From Halobellus rufus (GTDB taxonomy: Archaea; Halobacteriota; Halobacteria; Halobacteriales; Haloferacaceae), in contig NZ_BBJO01000003.1 of the NCBI RefSeq assembly GCF_000739575.1, positions 62,001 through 126,000 of the forward strand: a stretch of 64,000 nt of DNA. Direction: 5' to 3'. A program made the position numbers and the translations under genes. Below, piece after piece: positions 52,404 to 61,247 of this stretch (within the stretch, counting starts at the first letter, position 1; each line of letters starts with the position of its first letter). The notes beneath the pieces were generated by a model. The model was not told the origin of the DNA, made no database searches, and saw only the letters and a list, made by a program, of their open reading frames with translations.

Positions 52404-53636
52404 TCACGCCTCGTCGGGCTCGGGCAACCGCAGCGTGAGCAGGATGACGACGAAGAGCACCGCCGCCAGCAACACGTAGCCCTCGTCGAAGTACCCCCGA
52501 TCAGCGATCGCACCGAACAGCACCGGCCCCGCCGCGCCGAGCGTCGCCGACGTCGTCCGAACGACGCCGAGGCCCGTCCCCTGGATCTCGTCGGGGATCG
52601 CGTCCGAGAGGAACGACTGGGTGATCGCCCCCGAGCCGAGCATCGTGCTCACGAGCGCGGTCAGCCCGGCGAGCGGCCAGAACCCGTCGACGAACGGGAG
52701 CGCGGCGAGGCCGGCGACCGGCCCCGAGAGCACGATCAACAGCGACTTCCGAATGCCGATGCGGTCGTAGGCCGCGCCGGCCAGCGGTTTGACGAGGACG
52801 CCCACGGCGAAGAACCCGCTGAAGAGCAGCCCCGCGAGCGTCGAGGAGAGCCCCTTGATCTCGACGAGGTACGTCGGATACAGGCCCGTGAACGACTGCC
52901 AGATCAGGATGTACAGAAACAGGATGAACGCCACGAATGGGAGGTCCGCCGCGCGGAGGTCGGCGACGATCGAGCGGGCGTTCTCGAACGAGAACGACCC
53001 GCTCGCCGAGGCGTCCGAGGCCGACTCCGAGGAGATCGACGCCGGTTCCGGGAGGACGACCCAGAGCGCGCCCGCGGCGAGAAGGAGCAGCGGGACGATG
53101 AACCCGAGACCCAGTTGCCACGCGACGGCGGCCGCCAGCGCGCCCCCGATCGGCGGCAGGACGGTCTGTCCGAGGTCGCCGGTGGCCATCGTCACGCCGA
53201 GGGCGCTTCCGATCCGCCCGGGGTAGATCTTCGAGAGGATCGTGATCCGCGCGATGGGGTACAGCGACTGCCCGAGGCCGACCAGCGCCGTGGCGGCGAA
53301 GAGGACGAGCGGCGTCGGCGCGGTGGCGACGAGGACGAGCGCGCCGGCGACGACGACCGTGCCGGCGATCATCACGTTGCGCTCGCTGTATCGGTCGGCG
53401 ACGACGCCGCCGGGGAGCTGGCCGAGCGCCGACCCGAGCCAGAGGACCGTCACGAGCAGTCCGCCGACGGTGAGCGAGAGGTCGAACGACGAGCGGAGGT
53501 ACGGCAGGAGGACCGGGTAGACCATCCGCGTTCCGAGGAGGATCCCCCACGCGCTCGCGATCGTGACGAGCAGCGGCCCCTTCCCGTCGCCCCACAGTTC
53601 CGTCGCTTCCCGTCGGATGCCGTCGGAGATTCCCAT
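52404..53636 (-). CDS. Major facilitator superfamily transporter
   Basis: 410 residues, 12 membrane helices. The loop 2-3 signature G-G-V-V-A-D-R-Y-S-E-R-N is present, with a second copy G-A-A-Y-D-R-I-G-I-R-K between helices 8 and 9. A serine/aspartate-rich cytosolic linker splits the two halves. Substrate not predictable; small-molecule efflux or uptake. Convergent with the dehydrogenase gene. Confidence 0.9.
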   Translation of the reverse strand: MGISDGIRREATELWGDGKGPLLVTIASAWGILLGTRMVYPVLLPYLRSSFDLSLTVGGLLVTVLWLGSALGQLPGGVVADRYSERNVMIAGTVVVAGALVLVATAPTPLVLFAATALVGLGQSLYPIARITILSKIYPGRIGSALGVTMATGDLGQTVLPPIGGALAAAVAWQLGLGFIVPLLLLAAGALWVVLPEPASISSESASDASASGSFSFENARSIVADLRAADLPFVAFILFLYILIWQSFTGLYPTYLVEIKGLSSTLAGLLFSGFFAVGVLVKPLAGAAYDRIGIRKSLLIVLSGPVAGLAALPFVDGFWPLAGLTALVSTMLGSGAITQSFLSDAIPDEIQGTGLGVVRTTSATLGAAGPVLFGAIADRGYFDEGYVLLAAVLFVVILLTLRLPEPDEA

Positions 53637-53736
53637 TCGAGAACTCAGTACCGGGCCTACTCGGAGTCCGAAAATAACCGTTTATATCTGCGCGCCGCGG
53701 GGCCGTCGCCCGGTCCGGGACGCGTACCGCGGTCCG

Positions 53737-56079
53737 CTAGAGCTTCTCGGCCGCGCGCGCCTGTTCGGCCCGCACCGTCGCCTCGTCGACGCGGTTCCGA
53801 ACGGCGTTCGAGAGCGGGTCGGGGAGGTCCTCGCTCGCCTCGTCGATCAGCCCGACGATGCGTTCGAGGGCGGTCGCGACGCTCTCCAGCCGCCGGTCCG
53901 CGTTGGCCCTGTCGCCCGCGCGGGCGTTCTCGGCAGCGCGCTCGGCCCCCGAGACGACGGCGTCGAGCGCGCGAACGAGCCCGCGGACGGCGTTCTCTCG
54001 CCCGACGAGGTCCTCGGTCGCGCCGTCACCGCCGTCGAGGAGCGCCCCGAGTTCGTCGCTCGTCTCTCCCGCGATGGCGGCGAGGAACGACGAGAGCGAC
54101 GCCTTGCCGGTCTCGGGGCGGTCGATCCGGATCGGCGGGCCGGGGTCGGAGCCGTTCTCGCTCCCGCCGTCGGAACTGTCGCTGTCGGCGTCGTCTCCGT
54201 CGGAACTCGGATTCGGGTTGACGCGGAACGCGCCGATCGCGCCCTCGGCGTCGCGCACTTCGGCGGTGTAGGCGCCGCCCTCGTGGACGTAGACCGCGGC
54301 CGGACCCGAGATCGCCCCGTCGTACAGTCGGCCGGCGAAGTCGTCGTCGACCGCGAGGCTCGTGAGTTCGGCGTCGGTCCCGTCGGCGTCGACTTCCAGC
54401 TTTCGGGCGTTCTCGCGGGCGACGAGCGGTATCTCGCCGCCGTTTCCGGCGAGTGAAACGCGTTCGCCGCGCCGAGACGCGCCGGATTCGTCGGCGGCCG
54501 TCGTCTCGTCGGACGTCGCGGTCCCGTCGTCCGTCGTCGTTCCCGCAGTAGGTGACGAGTCCGTTTCCGAGGCGCTCGACGACGTTTGTGACGCGTTCGA
54601 CACCGTTTCCGACGCGCTCGACGGGGAGTCCGACGTCCTCGCGTCTTCACCGACGGACAGCCGCTCGCTGTACGGGGCCTGTCCGGGCGCGTTGACCGTG
54701 AGACGGTGCTCGCCGTCGGGCACGTCGCGGACGACCGCGACGCCCTCGAACGTCGGGACGGCGACCGGATCGCTCTCCAACAGCGCGACGGCTTCGACCG
54801 TCGGATCGCGGGTCGTCAGCCCCTCCTGATCGGGGGCGTCGTCGCTCGTGACGGCCTCCGTGACGGTGGCGACGACGGTGTTGATCGCGGCCGCATCGCC
54901 GATGGCGTCGTAGCGCTCTGCGAGCGACGCCCGGTGGTTCGGATCGGTGATGTCCGCCGCCGGGTTCCCGTAGCGGGGTTGGCCCCACGGCGCGCCCGTC
55001 GTCGAGATGTGACCCGCGACGGCGTCTTCGGCGAACTCCGGGACGGAGAACTCGAAGCTGAGCTGCGGGCCAGTGAAATCGACGAGATGTTCGATCTCCG
55101 CGGTCGGGACGAGCTCGTAGGGGTACTGCGTCGCCGACGCGTCGAGGCCCGCGTCGTCGGTGCGTTCCTCGTGTCTGAACACGACGCCCGTCGAGCGCTC
55201 GGGCAGGTCCGTCGGCGGCGACGCGAGCGACTCGAACGAGCGGACCGTCAGCGACTCGTCGACGAGCGACTCCCGGTCGACGTTGGGCAGGCGCTCGTGG
55301 TCGTACACGGGCGCGCCCTCGTACTCCGGAACGACGTACGGCAGCCGCGCGCCCTCGTCGCGCGGGAGACCGTAGGCGAGCGGGAGTTCCGAGAGCGCCT
55401 CGACGCTCTCGATGGCGGAGTTGGTGATGTCGGCCAACAGGTCCGCGCCGGGCAGTCGCTGGAACTGGTCCGGCTCGTCGTTGACCGAGAGCGCGCTGGA
55501 GTGCGAACCCAGCTCCGAGAGGATCCGCGGGACCATCTCCGGGTCGGGGTCGAGGAACTCGTTGTTCGGGATGCGTCGGGAGTGCGAACTGGCGACGTAC
55601 AGCTGCGGACGCTCGGTCTCGGTGTCGACGAAGACGTGAAGCACCTCCCAGTCGTGCCAGTGGAAGTTCGTCGTGAACTGATCGAACGCCGAGTACAGCC
55701 AGAACTGCACGACTGCGAGCGGGGAGTCCTCGTACTCGACGGCGTGGTAGAACACCGTCGGATCCGGCGGGTCGCCGGCGTCGGTGTAGCGCTCGTGGTA
55801 CCCGTCGAGGGCGTCGAACCCGTCGACGATCGATTCGCCGTCGCGCTCGCTGGCGTACGGGCGGGGATCAGTCGGCAGCCACGGCTCCGCGGCGTCGAAG
55901 AACAGCGTCGGCGCGAACCGGGTCGCGAGCGACTCCGCGAGTTCGGGGTCGGCCTCGGTCGTCTGTCCGTCGGGCTCTCGATCGAGCATCGAACAACCCG
56001 CGAGCGACCCGACGCCCGCGCCTGCGAGCGTCGCGAGCAGCGTCCGTCGATCGACGGGGAGACTGTCTGACACAGTCAC
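53737..56079 (-). CDS. Large Tat-exported lipoprotein with an HDWE motif
   Basis: 780 residues. Twin-arginine signal V-D-R-R-T-L-L-A-T-L and lipobox L-A-G-C (C29). Residues 55-170 contain F-H-W-H-D-W-E-V-L-H-V-F, with HDWE at 142-145, much like the metal-binding core of NPP1/Vps62-type proteins, followed by L-Y-V-A-S-S-H-S. A Ser/Thr/Asp-rich linker lies around 480-535. A beta-type region and a helical C-terminus (about 655-780) follow. Anchored outside the membrane. Function unknown; a catalytic or carbohydrate-binding role is a guess. Confidence 0.75.
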   Translation of the reverse strand: MTVSDSLPVDRRTLLATLAGAGVGSLAGCSMLDREPDGQTTEADPELAESLATRFAPTLFFDAAEPWLPTDPRPYASERDGESIVDGFDALDGYHERYTDAGDPPDPTVFYHAVEYEDSPLAVVQFWLYSAFDQFTTNFHWHDWEVLHVFVDTETERPQLYVASSHSRRIPNNEFLDPDPEMVPRILSELGSHSSALSVNDEPDQFQRLPGADLLADITNSAIESVEALSELPLAYGLPRDEGARLPYVVPEYEGAPVYDHERLPNVDRESLVDESLTVRSFESLASPPTDLPERSTGVVFRHEERTDDAGLDASATQYPYELVPTAEIEHLVDFTGPQLSFEFSVPEFAEDAVAGHISTTGAPWGQPRYGNPAADITDPNHRASLAERYDAIGDAAAINTVVATVTEAVTSDDAPDQEGLTTRDPTVEAVALLESDPVAVPTFEGVAVVRDVPDGEHRLTVNAPGQAPYSERLSVGEDARTSDSPSSASETVSNASQTSSSASETDSSPTAGTTTDDGTATSDETTAADESGASRRGERVSLAGNGGEIPLVARENARKLEVDADGTDAELTSLAVDDDFAGRLYDGAISGPAAVYVHEGGAYTAEVRDAEGAIGAFRVNPNPSSDGDDADSDSSDGGSENGSDPGPPIRIDRPETGKASLSSFLAAIAGETSDELGALLDGGDGATEDLVGRENAVRGLVRALDAVVSGAERAAENARAGDRANADRRLESVATALERIVGLIDEASEDLPDPLSNAVRNRVDEATVRAEQARAAEKL

Positions 56080-56083
56080 CAGA

Positions 56084-56485
56084 CTACTTGTACGCCTCGC
56101 GGAGGAACGCGAGCGCCGCCCCGAACATCGCCAGGTTTCCGAAGAAGGCGAGGCGATCGCCCTTGCTCGCGTCCTCGTCGTTCCAGAAGTCGTGCATCGT
56201 CGGCGTCACGACCGCGAGGAAGGTGACGGCCGCGCCGGTCGCGACGCGGGGGAGCCGCCAGAGCGCGATCCCGAGTCCCGCGGCGACCATCATCCCGGAG
56301 GCCAGCGGGGCGGCGACGTCCGGCATCGGGACGCCCGCCGACTCGGCGTACTCGATCGTCCCGTCCATGTCGCGGAAGTCCTCAGAGGCCTGCAGCGCGA
56401 GGCCGAGGCCGAACAGGACGCGACCGATCCGCGAGAGGTCGGCCGATCCGCCGTCGGAATCGACGCGTTCGGTGTCCGCAGTCAT
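56084..56485 (-). CDS. DoxX-like four-helix membrane protein
   Basis: 133 residues from MTADTERVDSDGGSADLSRIGR. Four membrane helices, R-V-L-F-G-L-G-L-A-L-Q-A at the first, as in DoxX/quinol-oxidase-associated families. F-W-N-D-E-D-A-S-K-G-D-R in the loop is common to haloarchaeal members. The longer frame (56674) crosses the FKBP promoter. The stop lies four bases from the lipoprotein start. Confidence 0.78.
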   Translation of the reverse strand: MTADTERVDSDGGSADLSRIGRVLFGLGLALQASEDFRDMDGTIEYAESAGVPMPDVAAPLASGMMVAAGLGIALWRLPRVATGAAVTFLAVVTPTMHDFWNDEDASKGDRLAFFGNLAMFGAALAFLREAYK

Positions 56486-56600
56486 ACTCGGATGCACTCG
56501 CGGCCGCTCAATAAGCGTTCGGCTCCGAATCGATCGCGCCGGGAGCGAGACGACACCGAGCAGTCGACAGCCTGTTTTCGACCCCGTCCGAACGTGCCGT

Positions 56601-57086
56601 ATGACCATCGACGCGGGTGACCGGGTGGCGATCGAGTACGTCGGCCGGTTCGAGGACGGGACGGTGTTCGGCACCTCCCGATACGCAGTCGCGTCCGAGC
56701 ACGGGCTCGACGACGCGGAAGAACGCGAGGAGGGCGACTACGAGCCACTCTCGTTCACCGTCGGCGCGGGCGAGGTGATCGACGGGCTCGACGAGGCGGT
56801 TCGCGGGATGACCGTCGGCGAGACGGCCACCGCCACCGTGCCGCCGGCGGCGGCGTACGGCGAGGTCCGCGAGGAGCGAGTCCGCGAGTACGACCCCGAG
56901 ACGTTCGAGTCGATGGTCGGCGAGCCGCCCGAGGTCGGCCTGCACGTCCACGCGCAGAACGGCCTCCACGGCGACGTCGTCGCCGTCACCGACGACGCCG
57001 TCGAGGTCGACTTCAACCACGAACTCGCCGGGCGGACGCTCGTCTTTGACGTGGAAGTCGTCGGCGTCGACGGGAACGGCGAGTGA
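56601..57086 (+). CDS. FKBP-type peptidyl-prolyl isomerase (SlyD-like)
   Basis: 161 residues. FKBP core split by an insert-in-flap domain: V-A-I-E-Y-V-G-R-F-E-D-G-T-V-F-G-T-S, then F-T-V-G-A-G-E-V-I-D-G-L-D-E-A-V-R-G-M, A-A-A-Y-G-E, and the C-terminal V-D-F-N-H-E-L-A-G-R-T-L-V-F-D-V-E-V, which is diagnostic of SlyD. Catalyses proline isomerisation during folding and acts as a chaperone. An extra 25-residue loop follows T-S-R-Y. Confidence 0.93.
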   Translation: MTIDAGDRVAIEYVGRFEDGTVFGTSRYAVASEHGLDDAEEREEGDYEPLSFTVGAGEVIDGLDEAVRGMTVGETATATVPPAAAYGEVREERVREYDPETFESMVGEPPEVGLHVHAQNGLHGDVVAVTDDAVEVDFNHELAGRTLVFDVEVVGVDGNGE

Positions 57087-57182
57087 GGCGGTCGGCTGAG
57101 GCGAAGCGACCGGGCGCGCCGGCGACGCGTCGAACGCGGACCTCCGCGAGCGTTCAAGTAGGATGGCGCGACCACGGCCCCC

Positions 57183-57989
57183 GTGGCTCCGCCAGACCAA
57201 CTCCACCGAGGAACCGAGTCGGACACGATCGACGCCGCGTCGCCCGCGGACAGTTCGATCCCGATCTCACACCTCGCGCGCGCCGCGTACTGCCCGCGAC
57301 AGCTCTACTACGCGCGTCGCGACGACGATCACGAACCGCCGCCGGAGGTGGCGGCCGTCCGCGACCTCGCGTTCGCCTACGAGCGACACCGGACGGCGAC
57401 CGACGAGACGCTCCGGAAGCTTCCGATCGCGGTCGCGCCCGGAGACTACCGGGCGAACCTCGCCTCGCTCGCCGAGCGGGAGGACTACGAACGGCTCGCG
57501 GCTCCCTCGGAGCGAGAGGCGTTCCTCCGGGGGCGGGACTGCCACGGGATCGTCCACAAGCTACTGGAGCCGGACACCGCTCCCGACGCCGGAGGCGGAC
57601 CCGCAGGCGGTGAGCCGGACGACCCGACGGGCGACGGGGAGCGAGGATCGCCGCCGACGCCGACGGTCGTCTCGCCGGGCGATCCGCCGCCGCAGGGCGT
57701 CTGGGAGCCCCAGCGCGTCCGCGCCGTTGCGGTCGCGAAGGCGCTCGCGTGGGAGCGAGAGCGGGCGGTCCCCCGCGCGCTCGTCGAGTACCCCGCCCAC
57801 GGCGTCGTCCGGACCGTTCGACTGACGACGCGGAACAAGAGCGCCTACCGGCGGACCCTGTGGACGGTCCGGTCGATGGCGGGCGTCCCCGCCCGCGTCC
57901 GCGACGCCGCCAAGTGCGACGCCTGCGAGTACCGCGAGCGCTGCGGGACGAAGACGCGGTCCCTGAAGACGTTACTCGGACTCGGCTGA
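57183..57989 (+). CDS. Cas4-like iron-sulfur protein, nuclease motif not visible
   Basis: 268 residues from a GTG start. Cas4-type ends are clear: A-A-Y-C37-P-R-Q-L-Y-Y at the N-terminus and C245-D-A-C248-E-Y-R-E-R-C254 at the C-terminus, four cysteines for a 4Fe-4S cluster. The segment before them (L-V-E-Y-P-A-H-G-V-V) matches the Cas4 helix-strand order. The D ... E-x-K nuclease residues expected around 120-185 are not found; a Gly/Pro-rich insert is there instead. No cas1, cas2 or CRISPR array nearby, so it is a stand-alone relative. Confidence 0.72.
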   Translation: MAPPDQLHRGTESDTIDAASPADSSIPISHLARAAYCPRQLYYARRDDDHEPPPEVAAVRDLAFAYERHRTATDETLRKLPIAVAPGDYRANLASLAEREDYERLAAPSEREAFLRGRDCHGIVHKLLEPDTAPDAGGGPAGGEPDDPTGDGERGSPPTPTVVSPGDPPPQGVWEPQRVRAVAVAKALAWERERAVPRALVEYPAHGVVRTVRLTTRNKSAYRRTLWTVRSMAGVPARVRDAAKCDACEYRERCGTKTRSLKTLLGLG

Positions 57990-58045
57990 GCGCAGCGGTC
58001 GACCTCTGGACGGCGTCCGCGCCGACGTCCGCCCCAGACGCGCCG

Positions 58046-58699
58046 TCAGTCGTCTTCGACGACCGGGTCGCGTCCGGTCTCCTCGGCCAGCCACGCGACG
58101 ATCGCGTCGGCCATCGCGCCGCGCCGGTGGACGACGTTGCGCTCGGGGTCGACGACCGTGCTCTCGGTCCCGGGAGTCGGACCCGCGTCGACGACGGCCC
58201 CGACCGACTCTCGGAGCGCCGGGTCCAGCGAGGCGACGTCGGTGACGCTCGGCGACCCGCTGACGTTCGCGCTCGTCGCCGTCACCGGCGTCGGCGCGAC
58301 GCGCTCGAACAGCGCGAGCGCCACCTCGTGGTCCGGAATCCGCACGCCGACCCGGTCGCCGCCGGCCGTGAGCGGGTCGGGCAGCGCGGGCTCGCGCTCG
58401 ACGACGACGGTGACGGGGCCGGGGAGAAAGGCGCGCATAAACCGAATCGCCCGCTCGCTCGGGCGGGTGTAGCGGCGCGCGGCCTCGATGCTCGGGACGC
58501 CCAGCGAGAGCGGCTTCGAGCGGTCGCGGCCCTTGAGCTCGAAGACGCGCTCGACGGCCGCCGCGTCCGCCGCGTCGGCGCCCAGCCCGTATACCGTCTC
58601 GGTCGGATAGACCACGGCCTCCCCGCGGTCGATCGCGGCGGCCGCCTCGTCGAGCGCAGCCGCGAGTTCGGGAGCCGCCGTCTCGTCGAAATCCGTCAT
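58046..58699 (-). CDS. L-threonylcarbamoyladenylate synthase (Sua5/YrdC)
   Basis: 217 residues. Makes threonylcarbamoyl-AMP from threonine, bicarbonate and ATP, the first step of t6A37 in tRNA. Motifs: V-Y-P-T-E-T-V-Y-G-L-G, K-G-R-D-R-S-K-P-L-S-L and T-S-A-N-V-S-G. It is YrdC-length, without the Sua5 C-terminal domain. The methylthiotransferase acting later on t6A is at 21459. Confidence 0.94.
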   Translation of the reverse strand: MTDFDETAAPELAAALDEAAAAIDRGEAVVYPTETVYGLGADAADAAAVERVFELKGRDRSKPLSLGVPSIEAARRYTRPSERAIRFMRAFLPGPVTVVVEREPALPDPLTAGGDRVGVRIPDHEVALALFERVAPTPVTATSANVSGSPSVTDVASLDPALRESVGAVVDAGPTPGTESTVVDPERNVVHRRGAMADAIVAWLAEETGRDPVVEDD

Positions 58700-58787
58700 C
58701 TAGTGGGACTGACGCGGGCGGCAGAAAAGAGCGTGGCGGATTCGACCGTGTCGGTTCCGACGGTCGCGGGCGGTGGCGACAGCGCGG

Positions 58788-59300
58788 TCAGACGCGCTCG
58801 TCGATCGCGGCTTCGATCTCGTCGTACTCGGGGAAGGCGGGCCACTCGTCGGCGACCCACGCGTACCGGACCGTCCGCGACTCGTCGAGCAGGAACGCGG
58901 CCGGTCTGTGCTCGGTGATCCCGGTCATCCCGTCGAGGGGATTCTCGACGCCGTACTCCGCCGCGACGTCGGCCGCTGGGTCCGAAAAGAGCCGTGCCTC
59001 GGCGGCGCGCTCTTTCAAGAGGGACTTGTGCTCGTACGGCGAGGAGACGGAGACGCCGACGACTTGGATGTCCTCGGCGAACCCGCGGTCGTCGATCTCG
59101 TTCCAGATGTAGGTCGTCGGGAACGCGCCGTCCATCGGGTGGAAGAGCAGGAGCGTCGGGCCCTCGTCGGTGACCGCCGAGAGCGACGCGTCCTCCCAGT
59201 ATTCGTCGTTCACGAGCGGGCGGGTGAAGTCCGGCGCGGTCTCACCTTCGGTCGGGTGGTCGCTCGCGGGCAGGGAGATGACCTCGAAGTCCAGTTCCAT
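58788..59300 (-). CDS. Peroxiredoxin-like protein lacking the peroxidatic cysteine
   Basis: 170 residues from MELDFEVISLPASDH. Thioredoxin fold of the AhpC/TSA class: G-E-T-A-P-D-F-T-R-P-L, then L-L-L-F-H-P-M-D-G-A-F-P-T-T-Y-I-W where true enzymes have a Cys after the Pro/Thr segment, and V-V-G-V-S-V-S-S-P-Y-E-H-K. I see no cysteine in the protein. It cannot be a normal peroxidase. Its ATG overlaps the glutaredoxin stop by four bases (ATGA). Confidence 0.82.
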   Translation of the reverse strand: MELDFEVISLPASDHPTEGETAPDFTRPLVNDEYWEDASLSAVTDEGPTLLLFHPMDGAFPTTYIWNEIDDRGFAEDIQVVGVSVSSPYEHKSLLKERAAEARLFSDPAADVAAEYGVENPLDGMTGITEHRPAAFLLDESRTVRYAWVADEWPAFPEYDEIEAAIDERV

Positions 59301-59569
59301 CAGGCGGCACCCCCGTCGCCGTAGGTCTTCGTCAGGTACTCGACGATGTTGGCCGACTCCGACATCGTGACGCCGGTGGCCTCGTCGACGATCGCGGGGA
59401 CGCTCCGCTTGCCGGAGATACGCTTGACGACGTCGCGGTCGGCGTGCATCGGTTCGACGAACCGCGACCGGTACGATAGGTCGAGTTCGTCGAGCACGCG
59501 GACGACGCGTTCGCAGAAGGGACACGCCTGCAACCGATACAGCGTGATCTGTGGGTCGGACTCGCTCAT
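59300..59569 (-). CDS. Glutaredoxin-like protein (CPFC)
   Basis: 89 residues. Redox motif C16-P-F-C19 in L-Y-R-L-Q-A-C-P-F-C-E-R-V-V-R, then K-R-S-V-P-A-I-V with the cis-proline and G-V-T-M-S-E-S-A-N-I-V-E-Y-L, as in glutaredoxins. Translationally coupled to the peroxiredoxin-like gene, so the two proteins probably work together. Related to the protein at 5888-6133. Confidence 0.88.
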   Translation of the reverse strand: MSESDPQITLYRLQACPFCERVVRVLDELDLSYRSRFVEPMHADRDVVKRISGKRSVPAIVDEATGVTMSESANIVEYLTKTYGDGGAA

Positions 59570-59704
59570 ATCCGGTGTAGGGCCGAATCGCCCCTAAGGC
59601 TGTCGGCAGCGGCAGCGTCGCCCCTGACGGACGTCGTTCGCCCGAAACGGAACGCCCGCGAGGGTAACTCTTAATTCCGGGGCACAACAAGGTGACGTAG
59701 TTAT

Positions 59705-61195
59705 ATGGGTTTGTCTCCGCCATTCGCATCTCTCGCCGCCCGAGACCCCAGTGGAATCGAAGTCCCGCCTGTCGTCGAGGTGGCGCGCAGCGCCGGCGAC
59801 GCGGCCGCGTTCGATCCGGCGGTCGACCCGCTTTCCACGGCCGGAGCGCCGCTGCAACTCGTTCCGATCACCGATTCGACGGTGACGGTCGCGGGGGCGG
59901 TCGCGATCTTGATCCTGACCGCCTTTTCGGCCTTCTTCTCGTCTTCCGAAATCGCGATGTTCTCGCTGGCGAAACACCGCGTCGACTCGCTCGTCGAGGA
60001 CAACGTCCCCAGGGCGAAGACCGTCAGCGACCTCAAGTCGAACCCCCACCGACTCCTGGTCACGATCCTCGTCGGGAACAACATCGTCAACATCGCGATG
60101 TCCTCGATCGCGACGGCGCTCGTCGGGATCTACTTCGACCCCGGAACGGCCGTGCTGGCCTCGACGTTCGGGATCACGACGCTCGTCCTGCTGTTCGGCG
60201 AGAGCGCGCCGAAGTCCTACGCCGTCGAGAACACCGAATCGTGGGCGCTGCGGATCGCGCGACCGCTGAAGTACTCCGAGTACGCCCTCCTCCCGCTGGT
60301 CGTCGTCTTCGATTACCTGACGCGCGTCATCAACAAGGTGACCGGCGGTCGCTCGGCGATCGAGACCTCCTACATCACCCGCGACGAGATTCAGGACCTC
60401 ATCCAGACGGGCGAGCGCGAGGGCGTCATCGAGGAGGAGGAACGGGAGATGCTCGACCGCATCTTCCGGTTCAACCAGACCATCGCCAAGGAGGTGATGA
60501 CGCCGCGGCTCGACATGACGGCCGTCCCGAAGGACGCGACCCTCGACGAGGCCATCGAGACGTGCGTCCAGTCGGACCACGAGCGCGTCCCCGTCTACGA
60601 CGGCAACCTCGACAACATCATCGGGATCGTCACGATCCGCGACCTCGTGCGAGAGAAGCACTACGGCTCGGGCACCGCGTCGCTGACTGACCTCGTCCAG
60701 CCGACGCTGCACGTCCCCGAGTCGAAGAACGTCGACGAACTGCTGACGGAGATTCAGGACAACCGCCTGCGGATGGTCATCGTCATCGACGAGTTCGGGA
60801 CGACCGAGGGGCTCGTGACTCTCGAAGATATGGTCGAGGAGATCGTCGGCGACATCCTCGAAGACGACGAGGAGGAGTCCTTCGAGTACGTCGACGACCG
60901 CGTGACGCTCGTCCGCGGCGAGGTCAACATCGACGAGGTCAACGAGGAACTCGGCCTCGAACTGCCGGAGGGCGAGGAGTTCGAGACGCTTGCGGGGTTC
61001 ATCTTCAACCGCGCCGGTCGGCTCGTCGAGGAGGGCGAGGAGATCACCTACGACGGCATCACCATCCGCATCGAGCAGGTCGACAACACCCGGATTATGA
61101 AGGCGCGGATCACGATCCCCGAGGAACCGACGACCGAGGAGGCGGAGGCAGAGGCCGAAGCAGACGAGCAGTCCGAGTCGGCGACGCAGGAGTAG
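59705..61195 (+). CDS. CorC/CNNM-family membrane protein with CBS domains
   Basis: 496 residues. After a 60-residue lead, a DUF21 membrane domain (A-F-F-S-S-S-E-I-A-M-F-S-L, V-G-N-N-I-V-N-I) with three to four helices. Then two CBS motifs (V-M-T-P-R-L-D-M-T and the M-V-I-V-I-D-E-F-G-T-T-E-G-L-V-T block) and a CorC/HlyC C-terminal domain. The tail is acidic. Family members move or regulate Mg2+ and Co2+. Here a role in Mg2+ balance is likely. Divergent from glutaredoxin. Confidence 0.9.
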   Translation: MGLSPPFASLAARDPSGIEVPPVVEVARSAGDAAAFDPAVDPLSTAGAPLQLVPITDSTVTVAGAVAILILTAFSAFFSSSEIAMFSLAKHRVDSLVEDNVPRAKTVSDLKSNPHRLLVTILVGNNIVNIAMSSIATALVGIYFDPGTAVLASTFGITTLVLLFGESAPKSYAVENTESWALRIARPLKYSEYALLPLVVVFDYLTRVINKVTGGRSAIETSYITRDEIQDLIQTGEREGVIEEEEREMLDRIFRFNQTIAKEVMTPRLDMTAVPKDATLDEAIETCVQSDHERVPVYDGNLDNIIGIVTIRDLVREKHYGSGTASLTDLVQPTLHVPESKNVDELLTEIQDNRLRMVIVIDEFGTTEGLVTLEDMVEEIVGDILEDDEEESFEYVDDRVTLVRGEVNIDEVNEELGLELPEGEEFETLAGFIFNRAGRLVEEGEEITYDGITIRIEQVDNTRIMKARITIPEEPTTEEAEAEAEADEQSESATQE

Positions 61196-61247
61196 CGTCG
61201 GCCTCGCGATCGGAAAAGAACGAAGGTCGACTCGAAGTACGGTCCCT

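Noticed and set aside
57183-57989. CRISPR-Cas locus
   Set aside because: A single Cas4-like gene stands among housekeeping genes; no repeats, cas1, cas2 or effector genes are present.
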